This document shows, in pieces, positions 9,934-21,300 of a stretch of DNA of 64,000 nucleotides (position 1 is the first letter of the stretch; each line of letters starts with the position of its first letter). The stretch spans positions 310,001-374,000 of the forward strand of contig CAWKFA010000017.1 in NCBI GenBank assembly GCA_963848825.1, written 5' to 3'. Made by a program: the position numbers and the translations under genes. The notes under the pieces are model-generated. The model was not told the origin of the DNA and searched no databases. It saw only the letters and a program-made list of their open reading frames with translations. The DNA is from CAVVSQ01 sp963848825 (GTDB lineage: Bacteria; Planctomycetota; Planctomycetia; Gemmatales; Gemmataceae).

Positions 9934-12803
9934 GTGTTCACTCGATCCTCGACGCTGCTGACCGCAATTAGGTTTCTCTGCCTCATGATCTTGGACCTCG
10001 GCACAGCACTTGGCCAGGACGCTTCGTCCCCAGTTCGGGTGTCGCTGATTGCCGACGCCAAGCCAGGCCTGGCTTCTCAGCATGGCTTGAAGCAACTTAA
10101 AGAAGCGCTCCAGTCGAAAAAGGTTTTTGTTGAGGATGCGGGAAGCGTTGAGACCGCCAAGGGGAATGTGGTCATTGTGGCCGGATTGGGAACTGGAACC
10201 GGGGCGGCGTCGAACCTGCTTCAAGCTTTGAAGATTACGCCCCCCGACGGCGCCGAGTCCATTCTCATCCAGCACAGCCAACGGAAAGACACCAAGTTAC
10301 TGCTCGTAGTTGGGGGCGACGATCGCGGCCTCATGTATGCGCTGCTCGACGTCGCTGATCGGGTCGGCTGGTCGGAACCGTCCAGACCGCTTTCCCAGGT
10401 CCGCGCTGTGCGCGAAAAACCCGCGTTGGCCGAGCGGGGAATGTCCACTTACGCTATGCAGCAAGCTTACTTCGAAAGCCGGCTCTTTAACGAAGATTAC
10501 TGGAACCGCTACTTCGATCTCTTGGCCCGAAACCGGTTCAATTCCTATATCTTGATCTTCGGCTACGAAAACGCCGGCTACCTGGCGCCGCCCTACCCGT
10601 ACTTTTGCGACGTCGAAGGCTTTGCCGACGTCCATGTCGCCGGCCTGACCAAAGAGCAACAAAAACGCAATCTTGAAGCGCTCCAGCGCTTGATTCGCCA
10701 GGCGCATACCCGTGGAATCAGCTTCAGCGTTGGCATCTGGGACCACATCTATCGCGGCGGGGTCCAAACGGGGGGAGCCAAGGAAGCCAAGGCGGGTCGG
10801 CCCGGCACGGTCACCGGCGTTACCGAGAAGAACCTGGTCGCCTACACCCGCGCGGGGTTTGCCTCATTCATGCAGGCGCTTCCCGAATTGGACGGCGTGC
10901 AGTTCCGCATGCATGATGAGTCGGGTCTCAAACCCGGCGCGGAAATGCACGCGTTTTGGGCCGGCATGTTCGACGACCTAAAGCGCTCGGCACGCAAACT
11001 TCGCTTCGAATTTCGCGCCAAGGCAATGCCCGACGACATCATCGACCTGGCCGTGGCTTCGGGCACGGACTTTCGCTTGTCAACGCGCTACTGGGCGGAG
11101 CAAATGGGGCTTCCATTCCATCCCACCCACATCAACAGCCAGAACCAGTTCGACCGCCGGCACAGTTATGCGGACTTGCTCCGCTATCCGCGCCGCTACC
11201 CAATGCTGTGGCAGCTATGGACCGGCGGAACGACGCGACTGTTATTGTGGGGCGACCCGGAATATGCCCGACGTTTCACCGAATCAACGCACCTATACGA
11301 TGGCGAAGGTTTCACCATCTATGAGCCCCTCACCACAAAGATGGCCTCGCACCCTCACGATCAAAAACCGGTGGATATACTGACGCCGCCGTATCGTTAC
11401 TATGACTATGAGTTCGAACGCTACTGGCATTTCTTCCAATCGTTCGGCCGCATCGGTTACAATCCCCAAACGCCCCCTGAGGTTTGGAAAAAAGAGTTCG
11501 AACGCCGTTTCGGCACAGAGGCTGCCCCGTTCGTGGAAGCAAGCCTACACCGCGCCAGCCAGATCTTGCCGCGCATCAATGCCACGATCTTTCCTTACAA
11601 TCACTTTCCCACGACCATGGGCTGGGCGGAAAAACAGCGCAAGGGCGATTTGCCCGCCTATGCCAAGGCAGACGTCAGTGATACCCAGCAATTTCTGACC
11701 ATGGACCAGGCGGCGCAATTGCTGCTTGAAGGCGGAGAATCGGCCAAGGTAGCTCCCCAGCAGACCAGTGACTGGTTCACGCGCGTCGCAGCCGACGTGC
11801 TCGACAAGATCGCACAGGCCGAGAAAGGGATCGGTAAACGCCAAAGTAAAGAGTTTGTTTCGACCATGACCGACCTGCGAATTCTGGCCCACCTCGCCCA
11901 ATACCACGCCCGACGCATCCACGCTGGAATTCATTACTCGCTGTTCAAGCGTTCCGCAGATTTGCATGCGCTCGATGACGCCATTGCCTTCGAACAAGAG
12001 GCTGTCGGTTTCTGGAGCAAGCTGGTCGACGCGGCAGGCGACGTTTATGCCGAGGACCTGATGATGGGCAAGTCCGGAGCAGGATTATCCGGGCATTGGA
12101 AGGACGAGCTAGCGGCCTTGCGCGCGGGACTTTCGGCGCTTCAAAAGGAGCGCAGAAGTTTTCAACCGAAAGCAGCGCTCGCCCATGTTCCCATTCGCAA
12201 AACCATGCCAGGAGTGGACCTCCAGATTCGTGCTACAATTGGCGGTGCCGATTCCAAGATGACTGCGCGCGTAGCCTACCGGACCGGAGAGGGAGAATGG
12301 AAATTCGCTGAGACGGATTCGAAGCAGCCGGCCCTTTACCGAGCGATTCTTCCTGGCGCGGCTGTTGTTGACGGCTTGCAATACTACCTCGAAGTGCCCG
12401 ATAAGGGCCAATCGAAAATCTTTCCGCCCGAAGGAAAGACAAAACCTTTAACGGTGATGGTCACGTCCGATGCAGCCCCGCCCCAGCTCATGCATACGCC
12501 CGTGACGGTGGCCCAGGCCGGCAAGCCGCTTTCGATCAAAGCGCAGGTGAAGGATTCTTCCGGCGTCAAATGGGTGCGGGTGTTATACCGCGATGTCAAC
12601 CAGAAGAAGGACTACAAGGCCTTGGAGATGACGCCGGCAGGGCGCAGGATCAGTTTGAAGCAACCATTCCGGCCAGTGCCTTCACGACTTTGTTTGACTT
12701 CATGTACTTATTCGAGGTGATGGACAATAAGGGCAATGGCAGGATTTATCCCGACCTTGAAAAAGAGACACCATATATCATCGTCCGCGTGCAAAAACCT
12801 TGA
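9934..12803 (+). CDS. Secreted glycoside-hydrolase-like TIM-barrel protein (frameshift near 12,650)
   Basis: The GTG at 9934 is chosen because GAGGTG lies just upstream and a signal peptide follows (hydrophobic stretch then TALGQD). Residues ~25-150 resemble the small alpha/beta domain before GH20/GH67-type barrels (VVIVAGLG, LLLVVGGDDRGLMYALLDVADR). The central region looks like a TIM barrel: RNRFNSYILIFGYENAGY, GISFSVGIWDH, and FRMHDESG as a possible acidic active-site strand. A helical part and a C-terminal Ig-like domain follow. The frame stops at 12720 after an out-of-phase tail; the neighbouring frame continues naturally (DQFEATIPASAFTTLFDF... to IIVRVQKP, stop at 12803), as expected from one lost base around 12,640-12,660. 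Polysaccharide degradation, perhaps uronic-acid-containing, is inferred; the exact family is uncertain. Confidence 0.6.
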
Positions 12804-12902
12804 AGAGAAAAAGGGAGGAGCCCCCTTAGAACCTTGAGAGACGAGGACGACGAAGCTAGTCAGGAGGAAAAGGGGACAGGGAGAGGGACAGGGAGGAAAA
12901 GG

Positions 12903-12914
12903 GGAACATCCATG
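12903..12914. repeat. 12-bp target-site duplication, left copy (right copy 14420-14431)
   Basis: GGAACATCCATG is directly repeated at both edges of the IS. The target lies in the REP-like left end of RAYT copy 2, so the RAYT element was there first. Confidence 0.95.
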
Positions 12915-12937
12915 GAATGGCACTTGAACTTCCATAA
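12915..12937 (+). repeat. IS4-family left terminal inverted repeat
   Basis: This 23-bp sequence begins GAATGGCACTTGAACTTCC and is perfectly inverted at 14397-14419. Confidence 0.95.
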
Positions 12938-13016
12938 CCATTGACGGGGTAAGATGCTATAGACAAACACGGCCTTCCTTGCGCTTGTTGTATTTGCAAA
13001 GACACAACAACACGGC

Positions 13017-13023
13017 AAGGAGG
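13017..13023 (+). promoter_or_regulatory. Shine-Dalgarno AAGGAGG of the IS transposase
   Basis: A consensus ribosome-binding site six bases before the ATG at 13030. It decides the start over the upstream in-frame TTG at 12979. Confidence 0.7.
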
Positions 13024-13029
13024 CCGAAT

Positions 13030-14391
13030 ATGGATGGTGCATTTCGACAGGCGGTTGCCCAGGCGCGTTGTCATGGGAAGTTATATTTCGCCAGCTTGCT
13101 GACAGAAGATCATATCAATCAGGCATTTGGTCGAGCAAGATGGGTTTGGCAAGGGTGGCTCTACACCCCATCCGTTACCATCTGGATTTTTCTCGCGCAG
13201 TGTCTCAGTCCTGACCATTCCTGCCGCGATGCCGTGGCACAATTAATCGCCTGGTTGGTGGCGAGCGGTAAGCGGGCGTGCTCGGCCGTTACGGGGGGCT
13301 ACTGCTCAGCACGCGACCGCCTGCCCGAGCAAGCCTGTAGGCAGTTGGCGTGCGACATCGGCCATCAGGTGGACGAAGAGACGCCGTCTTTCTGGCGCTG
13401 GTTGGGGCACCGGGTGCTCAATGTCGACGGTTCGACGATCACCATGGCCGACACTCCGGACAATCAGGCTGAGTATCCGCAACAGCCCCGTCAGAAGCGC
13501 GGCTGTGGCTTTCCCATAATGCGGATCGTCGCAGTGTTTTCCCTGGCGGGGGGCACAGTACTGGACGTGGCCATGGCCAAATATCAAGGCAAGCAGACAG
13601 GAGAGAACAGTTTGTTCCGCAAGCTGTATGACCTTCTGCGCGTGGGGGACGTGGTGATGGCGGATCGCTATTTCAGTGGCTGGTTCGATCTGGCTATGCT
13701 CTGGCAACGCGGCGTGCACAGCGTGGTGCGCAAACATCAACTGCGGCGCACCGACTTTCGCACAGGCCAGCGGCTGGGCCCCAATGATCATCTGGTGTGC
13801 TGGCATAAACCGACACGCCCCGCTTGGATGCCCCGCGAACAATACCAAACGTTACCCGCTGCCTTGACACTGCGCGAAGTCCGCGTCCTTGTTGAACGGC
13901 AAGGATTTCGTACGCGGGAATTGATCGTGGTCACCACCTTGCTAGATCCGGAGAAATATTCAGCAGCAGAGATCGCCAAACTTTACCGGCGTCGCTGGCA
14001 AGCGGAACTCAATCTAAGAAGTCTCAAAATCGTCATGCAGATGGATCATTTGCGCTGCAAAACGCCGCATCGAGTTCGCAATGAGTTATACATGCACTTG
14101 CTCGCCTATAATCTCATCCGAAAAGTGATGGCGATGGCAGCATCCAGAGCAGGTGCAGAGCCATGGACAGTAAGTTTCAAAGGAGCCCTGCAAACCCTGA
14201 GCAGGATGCTGCCGCTCCTGGAAACAAAAGTCTTGATCGACGACTGGTGTACCGCGCTGCTGCACGCCATCGGCAGCCACGTTGTTGGCAACCGCCCAGA
14301 CCGTTTCGAGCCACGCTTAACAAAACGGCGTCCTAAGCCCTACCAACACTTCCGAGAGACGCGCGCAACTTACAAAAGACGATTAGCATAA
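13030..14391 (+). CDS. IS4-family DDE transposase
   Basis: A 453-residue DDE transposase. The catalytic triad is readable: D133 in VLNVDGST, D212 in VVMADRYFSGW, and E326 in the IS4 signature Y319-R322-E326-K333 (YRRRWQAELNLRSLK, spacing 2-3-6). The N-terminal ~100 residues are the helical domain usual before the DDE core in this family. The gene fills the element between its inverted repeats, and the frame is intact, so it is probably active. It is transcribed in the same direction as the flanking host genes. Confidence 0.95.
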   Translation: MDGAFRQAVAQARCHGKLYFASLLTEDHINQAFGRARWVWQGWLYTPSVTIWIFLAQCLSPDHSCRDAVAQLIAWLVASGKRACSAVTGGYCSARDRLPEQACRQLACDIGHQVDEETPSFWRWLGHRVLNVDGSTITMADTPDNQAEYPQQPRQKRGCGFPIMRIVAVFSLAGGTVLDVAMAKYQGKQTGENSLFRKLYDLLRVGDVVMADRYFSGWFDLAMLWQRGVHSVVRKHQLRRTDFRTGQRLGPNDHLVCWHKPTRPAWMPREQYQTLPAALTLREVRVLVERQGFRTRELIVVTTLLDPEKYSAAEIAKLYRRRWQAELNLRSLKIVMQMDHLRCKTPHRVRNELYMHLLAYNLIRKVMAMAASRAGAEPWTVSFKGALQTLSRMLPLLETKVLIDDWCTALLHAIGSHVVGNRPDRFEPRLTKRRPKPYQHFRETRATYKRRLA

Positions 14392-14396
14392 ATGAC

Positions 14397-14419
14397 TTAT
14401 GGAAGTTCAAGTGCCATTC
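14397..14419 (-). repeat. IS4-family right terminal inverted repeat
   Basis: The 23-bp inverted match to 12915-12937. It begins only six bases after the transposase stop codon. Confidence 0.95.
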
Positions 14420-14435
14420 GGAACATCCATGTTTA

Positions 14436-15116
14436 TTATAGCAATGTCTGCTCTCCATCCTTCCGCGGCCTGCCGCGTGGACGCGTCGTGAACTCAAGCC
14501 CTAGTCGCTTGGCGGTCTTCTTCGTCCAGGCTTCGTCGCCGTACGGCGAGCCTCGAACTACGCTGCGCCTGATGGCCTGCACTTCAACGTCGGTCGCGGG
14601 CTCGTTAACCCATTTGAGCCAATTTCGCGGGCGAGCTACGGGGCCGGCTACGAGATAGGTTGGACGCACCTGGCCTTGCTGCCAATAATGAGCGCTGGAC
14701 CAGGGCCATTGGTCTGCGCTCTCGACAAGGTTGGCTCGTAGGGGATTGCGTTCGATGTACGCAAAACGTTCAAGAGGTGCTCATCTTCTTGAATGGGAAA
14801 GGCCGTGAACCGGCCTTGCCACAGGGTGGCCGCTGCTTTGGTAATGTTTGTGATAGCGACGCACATGCGTGTTCTGCAGCCAGTGCATTCAGACGCTGAG
14901 ATCACCGTCATTTTCAGGCAGGACGGCCAAGTGAAAATGGTTTGGCATCTGGCAGAAAGCGAGGACTGGCATGGGGATTTCCACGAAAGCATGGTAAATC
15001 GCCTTCAGGAAAGCATGATGATCGCCGTCCTTGTGAAAAACCTGGCGCCGACCGTTGCCGCGGTTGAGCACATGGTAGCAAACGCCGCCGACAGAGGCTC
15101 GTGCAGTGCGTGGCAT
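14436..15116 (-). pseudogene. RAYT transposase, degenerate copy 2
   Basis: The start (MPRTARASVGGVCYHV) and HUH motif match the intact copy, but the frame ends at a TGA after GDLSV, where the intact copy has the Trp of VWMHWL. Further on, frameshifts separate the middle from the C-terminal part (LVAGPVARPRNWLKWVN... near 14,480-14,670). Because one lesion is a base substitution and not only an indel, this is genuine decay and not a sequencing artefact. Confidence 0.85.
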
Positions 15117-15399
15117 TCACCGAATTTAACCAATAATCCACTAAAGTCAATAATAAACATGGATGTCCCCTTTTCATCCTTCGCAGAGAATGCTTCGGCG
15201 AGCCCTTGATGCCGAGGTGGTCGGCGTGACGGGGCGAGTAAACGGCTGGTGCTCGGCAGTGCCCTTTTGTTCATCTGTCGCCACCCGCCACACCCCGCCA
15301 CGCGGGTTTTTGTTGCGTTTAAATACCCACCGAGTAAAATAAACATTCCTCGGCTGCGCACATCCCACGGCCTGGGCCGTTTTTCTTTGGTTGCGTTCC

Positions 15400-18300
15400 A
15401 TGGTACTCGCTCTCCGGCACCTCAAAACCTATATCAGTTCCTGGTTTCTCCGGACGCCACGAAGGATTCGCCGCCGACCAGAGCACCTACGTCCCTGGCT
15501 CGAAATCCTTGAAGAGAGATATGCGCCGGCAACAATCAGCGATGGAGGAACCACGGCCCTGAGCATCGTCCTGGGCACAAGCGAGAATTTGTTCATCGAG
15601 TCCGATGGCGCCAGTTATAAGTTTGGCTCCAACCAACACTTTACCGCCCTCAGTGGCACGGATCCGGCCAACCAAAGCGCGTCCTTTAGCGGATTTGGGA
15701 CAACAACCTTGACCATGGCGGCGTCGGCAATCACACAATACGGGACCGGAATCAACATTACCGACGCCGGGGCCGGTGCCAGCGTGACCTTCAATGATAG
15801 CGGTAGCAACGCATACGCGAACAATTTCAGCATTACACTGAGTAACCCCGGAGCTGGCTCCATCTCCACCTTTGGAAACTCCAGTTTTGGCGCCTTCAAC
15901 CTGTTCGCCTCCACCACCTTGGCCATCGGCATTGGCGGTACGGTGTCGAGCACGTCGGGCAATATTACGCTTGAGGCCAACCTCCAGACAGTACCGACCA
16001 GTGGGACGAACGCCGGCATTGCAATTGGAGGCACCCTAAAATGCACGGGCACCGGCCAAATTGTCTTGAATGGCAGAGCAAGCGACACGGGATTTGCCAA
16101 GTTCGGCGTGCAAGTGGCGGGCAATATTGTCGGAGGAACTGGAACTGCCCTCGTTCAAGGAACGGGAGGAGCGAATTCAAGTGGCGATCCGGAAGGAGTT
16201 GACGTCACGGGCACAATAACCTCCCTGGGCGGGGATGTAACGGTTGTCGGACAGGGCGGGCGGTCGAGTGTGAACAGCACGATTTTTGCGACGGGAATCA
16301 ACGTCGAAAGTACCGGGGTTATCAGCGCTGGCGGCAGCGGAACCGTTACCGTACAGGGGACCGGCGGTGCGACGACACTTCGCAACGATTACGGTGTGTT
16401 AGATTCTGGGACTATCACGTCCAGCGGTGGCAACGTACAAGTCATCGGTACGGGCGGAGGTTCGGCGACTTCTTCTGCTGATTACGGTAATTTTGGCGTG
16501 TACGTCGATCAGACGCTTCTGTCGGCAGGGGGTATGGGCAATCTTACTGTGCAGGGGACGGGTGGCCCGGGACCTGGAGGTACGGACTTGGGCATTGCCA
16601 TTTTGTCGGGAGGATCAAGCACCACAATTCTTGCCAACGGCGGCAACATAAATCTCATTGGCCAGGGCGGCGGTGCGGGGGCGAGCGGTCTCAATAATGG
16701 TGTAGAAATTCAGGGGGGCGCTTTCGCTGTCTCCGTGAGGGCCCTTGGGAATGGCAACATTACAATTATCGGGTCGGGTGGGCCCACTACGGGGGCCAAC
16801 ACCTATGGTGTTTTGCAACAAGGGTTCATTTCCGCCACGGGCGGCAACGTTTCCATCACGGGAATCGCGAGTAATTCTTTTGAGGCAGGCCTTGATTTTG
16901 CCTATGGCGGCACCAGCACCATAACCACTTCGGCACCAGGAGGACAAATCAATTTAACAGCCGACAGCATTGTTTATAGTCAGGGAAGCGTGAACGGGGG
17001 CACTGGGACCGTAACGCTGCTGCCGCTAACAAACGGCCGGCCCATCGTCGTCGGCAATGACGGCGTTGCCGGCTCGCTAGGTTTGGCGAGTGCTTTTCTC
17101 GACCAGATTGCGGCCGGCACCTTGCAAATCGGCAATGCCAACAGCGGCAGCCTGACCATAAGTGGCGGCAACAGCGCCCCTCGCGCAACAAACGTCGAGT
17201 TGATGTCTGGGGGCGGTATCTTCTTGGATTCCGGCTCGCTGGTTGCGCATGGCGGCCAGCTGCTCCTGACACCGGGCATCAATGACACCGTGACGCGATT
17301 TTCCAGCGGGCACCCCGTGAATCTGTCAGGCAGCAACTTTGGATTTGCCACCGGAAGCAACCTTGCCATTACCATCAACGGCACGGCAGCCAACACTCAA
17401 TACAGCCAAGTCAACGTGGGTGGCGACGTGAATCTGAACGGCGTTAATCTCGTCCTTGGCGGAACGCTTGTTCCCGCCAATGGGCAAATCTTTACGATCA
17501 TTAATAACAACGGCCCTGATCCAATTATTGGCACCTTCAACGGCCTGCCGGAAGGGACGGTCATCCCTAACTTCTTTGGCTCGACTCTTGGTGCCACGAT
17601 TAGTTATGTTGGCGGTGCGGGTCACGATGTGGTGCTGACGGTCGGCCAGGCCACCTCGACTGCTACGGTGGTTACGTCGTCTACCGCCAATACCTTTTAT
17701 GACCAAGCGGTCACGTTCACCGCCACGGTAAGCTCCGGAAATGGTACACCTACCGGCAATGTAGAATTTTTCGATACGAGCACCCAAGCCGACCTGGGCC
17801 CCGGTACGCTTTTGAGCAGTAGCGGCACCACGACAATCTGGGCCTACACGACAAGCCCCAAGCAGATACAGGCCACTGGGGGTACTCCGGACGTTATTCG
17901 CGCCGTTTTTAATTCGGCGACCTTTTTTGGAAGCGCCGGCATCTTGGCTGGCGGGTTAAACGTCGCGCCTCTTGTGGTGACCGTCTCAGGCTTCACGGCC
18001 AGCAATAAAGTGTACGACGGTGCCACGGCGGCCGCCGTGGATGCTTCGAACTTAACTTTAACGGGCGTATTGAGCGGTGACCAGACATACCTTCTGGTTC
18101 GAGGCTCGGGTGGTGCGTTCGCTACCAAGGACGTTGGCAACAACATTTCCGTAACGGCAACAGGACTTGTCTTGGAAGGGGCGCAGGCCGGGGATTACGT
18201 TCTGACAGAGCCAACCGCATTGGCTGACATCACCCAAGCTCCTTTGACAATTTCCGGAATCAGCGCCAACAAACCCTACGACGGGACTACCACGGCAACG

Positions 18301-21300
18301 CTAAATCTCAGTAGCGCCGGTCTGACTGGAGTATATAGCGGCGACACGGTGACGCTTGTTGAAAACGCGCCGTCAGGTGTGTTCGCGAACCCGGGCCCTG
18401 GCTCCAATATTTCGGTAAATCTGACTGGGTTTTCGATTGCCGGCGCCCAGGCCCACGACTACTATTTGGTTCAGCCGGTCGCAATCCCGGCAAACATCAC
18501 TTTAACGCCGGGATCAGTAACTGATTTTGGGACAGGGCAACTTTTCATCGCTTTGGCGGCCAATCAAACCTGCGCCGTGGTTTCGAACGGCACGAACTAT
18601 AGGCTAACTTCGAACCAGATCTTCTCCGCAAGTAGCCTCACCGACCCAGCCAATCAAAGCACGGCTTTCACCGGCTTTGGCACGAAGACATTAACGATTA
18701 CTAGTGCCGGACTGCAACAGTACGGCATAGGTATTTTTTTTGTTGATGAAGGCCCAGGTACCTCGGTTACGTTTAACAGCAGTGGTGCGAACGCCTATAG
18801 CAACAATATCAACGTCGCTTTAAGCAATTCGGCCGCTGGTCATATTAACTTCATTGGCAATTCTAGTTTTGGTGCTTTCAATCTGCAAGCCGCCACGACA
18901 AATGCCATTACGGTTATTAGCGGAGCCAACGTCACAAGTAGTTTAGGGAATCTCACGCTTCAGGCCAACATGCAATCCACACCGACCACCAACAAGGCTA
19001 GTGCGGGGGTTACCATATCAGGTACGATTCAATCCACTGAAGACGGGTTTATCACCCTTCAAGGCAGGTCTTCTTCCGCGGGCTACGGTGTGTATGTTAA
19101 CGGAATGATTATTGGCGGAGCGGGAAATGTTACCGTACAAGGTATCGGGGGAATGACTACAAATACTTCCAGTGCCATAGGTGTGGAGATATTCAGAGGT
19201 TCGATAACTTCCAACGGAGGGAATGTTCTCGTCGTTGGAATGGGAGGGACCGGAAGCAATTCAGATTTTAATTATGGTGTAAACGTCGAAAAGCTTGGAA
19301 CCATTAGCGCTGGGGGAACGGCCAGTGTTACCGTGCAGGGCACGGGTGGAAACGCTTCAGCTAATTATGCGCCGAATGGTGTAAACGTTCTTGGGACAAT
19401 CACATCGAACGGTGGGAATGTGTTGGTCACCGGCCAAGGCGGCAACATGCCAGGAAACGCCTTCAGTTACGGAGTCGTAATACCAGCGGGAGGTCTGATT
19501 AGCGCCGGTGGCTTGGGTACCGTCACTGTGGTCGGGACAGGCGGTGGGGCCCACAGCACCACGGACAACTACGGTGTGTTTGTCACGGGCACTATCACTT
19601 CCAGTGGTGGAAATGTGAAAGTGGTTGGGGCAGGAGGAGAGTGGGCAAACTTTCCGTTCACTTTTGCGACGGCAGTTAGGACGGCAATTAACTTGGTCGG
19701 CAAGATTAACACCTCCCAGGCGGGTGGCTCGATCACCTTAATCGGCGACCATGATAAGCTCGCGGCCGGCAGCGTCAATGCCGGAACTCAAGCGGTCACG
19801 CTGGCACCGCTTACGATCGGCACGCCCATTAATCTTGGCGGCGCAGATACGGCCATTACGTTAGGCCTGACGAACGCGGGAATTGGCTCGATCACCGCCG
19901 GGGGTCTGTGGATCGGGGATGCCAATAGCGGCACAATCACTGTCACCTCCGGCATCACGTTGCCTAGGCCCGCCAACGTCATTTTGACCTCCGCGGGGGA
20001 CATCGTTTTCAACTCGGGAACCTTCAACACCGACGGCGGCAATCTGACGCTTGCCCCAGGGGCGTCCGGCGCGGTTCGGCCCGTGGGCGGCGGCATCGAT
20101 GTCAATACCCTTGGCGGAACTTTGGGGTTCGCTCCAGGCTCCAATTTGACCATTGCCATTAACGGCTCGACGGCCGATACGCAATACAACCAACTCAATG
20201 TGCTAAGCAAAATCAATCTGACTGGCGCCAATTTGGTGCTGAGCGGCAGCCTCATCCCTGCCAATGGCCAGACCTTTACCATCGTCAATAACAACAGCAA
20301 TTCGCCAGTAATTGGAACATTCAATAACCTGCCCGAAGGCGCGGTCATTCCTAATTTCCTGGGCTCCACCCTGAACGCGACCATCACCTATAAAGGTGGC
20401 GCCGGTAACGATGTTGTGTTGATTGTTGGACAAGCAACCTCTACCGCCGCTTCGGTCACGGCATCCACTGGAAATTCGGTCTACGGGCAACCGGTTATAT
20501 TTACGGCTACCATCACGGCCGGCAGTGGCACACCGACGGGGAACGTGGAGTTCTATGACGAAACAACAGGAACTGATCTGGGCACTGCCACCCCGCAAAT
20601 CAGTGGCTCCGGCACTGCGTCTTGGTCGTATACGACCGCTCCGACACAAATCCAAGTGACTGGAGTCAATGCCCACATCATCCGAGCTGTTTATACCCCC
20701 ACCGGCGGCTTCTCGGGTACGGCTGGTATTTTGCCGGGCGGGGAAACTGTAACGCCCCGTCCGCTCGTCGTCGCAGCGACCTCTAACACGAAGACGTATG
20801 ACTCGACAACTAGCGCCGTGGCGTCGCCGACAATATTAGGGTTGATGGGCCCGGATACCGTAACCGGTTTGGTGGAAATATATAGCGACCGCAACGCAGG
20901 CTCCGGAAAGACACTCTCGGTCGGTGCTTACACCGTCAACGACGGCAATGGGGGCAACAACTACTCTGTGACCACGCAGACCGCCACGGGTGTGATCAAC
21001 AAGGCCCCATTGACGATCACGGCGACATCGAATACCAAAACCGCCGACGGGACCGTAGCTGCAGCGGCGACGCCCACGGTTTCGGGACTGGTTGGCGGTG
21101 ACTCCGTGACGACCTTGGCGGAGAGCTATGGCAACGCAACGGCAGCTTCGAGTAAAACGCTCAGCGTCAGTGCCTACACCATCAACGACGGCAACAGTGG
21201 TAATAATTACACCGTCATCGCCGTCAACAATACTAACGGCATTATCAATCCGGGCCCTTTCAGCAAATATGTGGACACCGTTTTAGGCGGCATCACGTTT

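Larger units (their letters stand above)
12915..14419 (+). mobile_element. Complete IS4-family insertion sequence (1505 bp)
   Basis: Perfect 23-bp terminal inverted repeats (12915-12937 and 14397-14419) enclose one transposase gene. A perfect 12-bp direct repeat, GGAACATCCATG, flanks it at 12903-12914 and 14420-14431. IS4-family elements commonly make 10-13-bp duplications. Intact ends, gene and duplication suggest a recent insertion. Confidence 0.95.
12901..15170 (-). mobile_element. RAYT element, copy 2 (decayed, interrupted by an IS4-family element)
   Basis: The right end (15151-15170) reads TAATAAACATGGATGTCCCC. The left end is the inverted counterpart (GGGGAACATCCATG) at 12901-12914, resumed at 14420-14440 after the inserted IS. 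With the IS removed, the element is about 750 bp and colinear with the intact element at 23.9-24.7 kb. The transposase inside is a pseudogene. Confidence 0.8.

Noticed and set aside
12804..12900. Purine-rich tract (AGGAGGAAAAGGGGACAGGG-like) as a regulatory element
   Set aside because: Similar A/G-rich runs lie outside other RAYT ends, so it is more likely the outer edge of the RAYT element or simple sequence.
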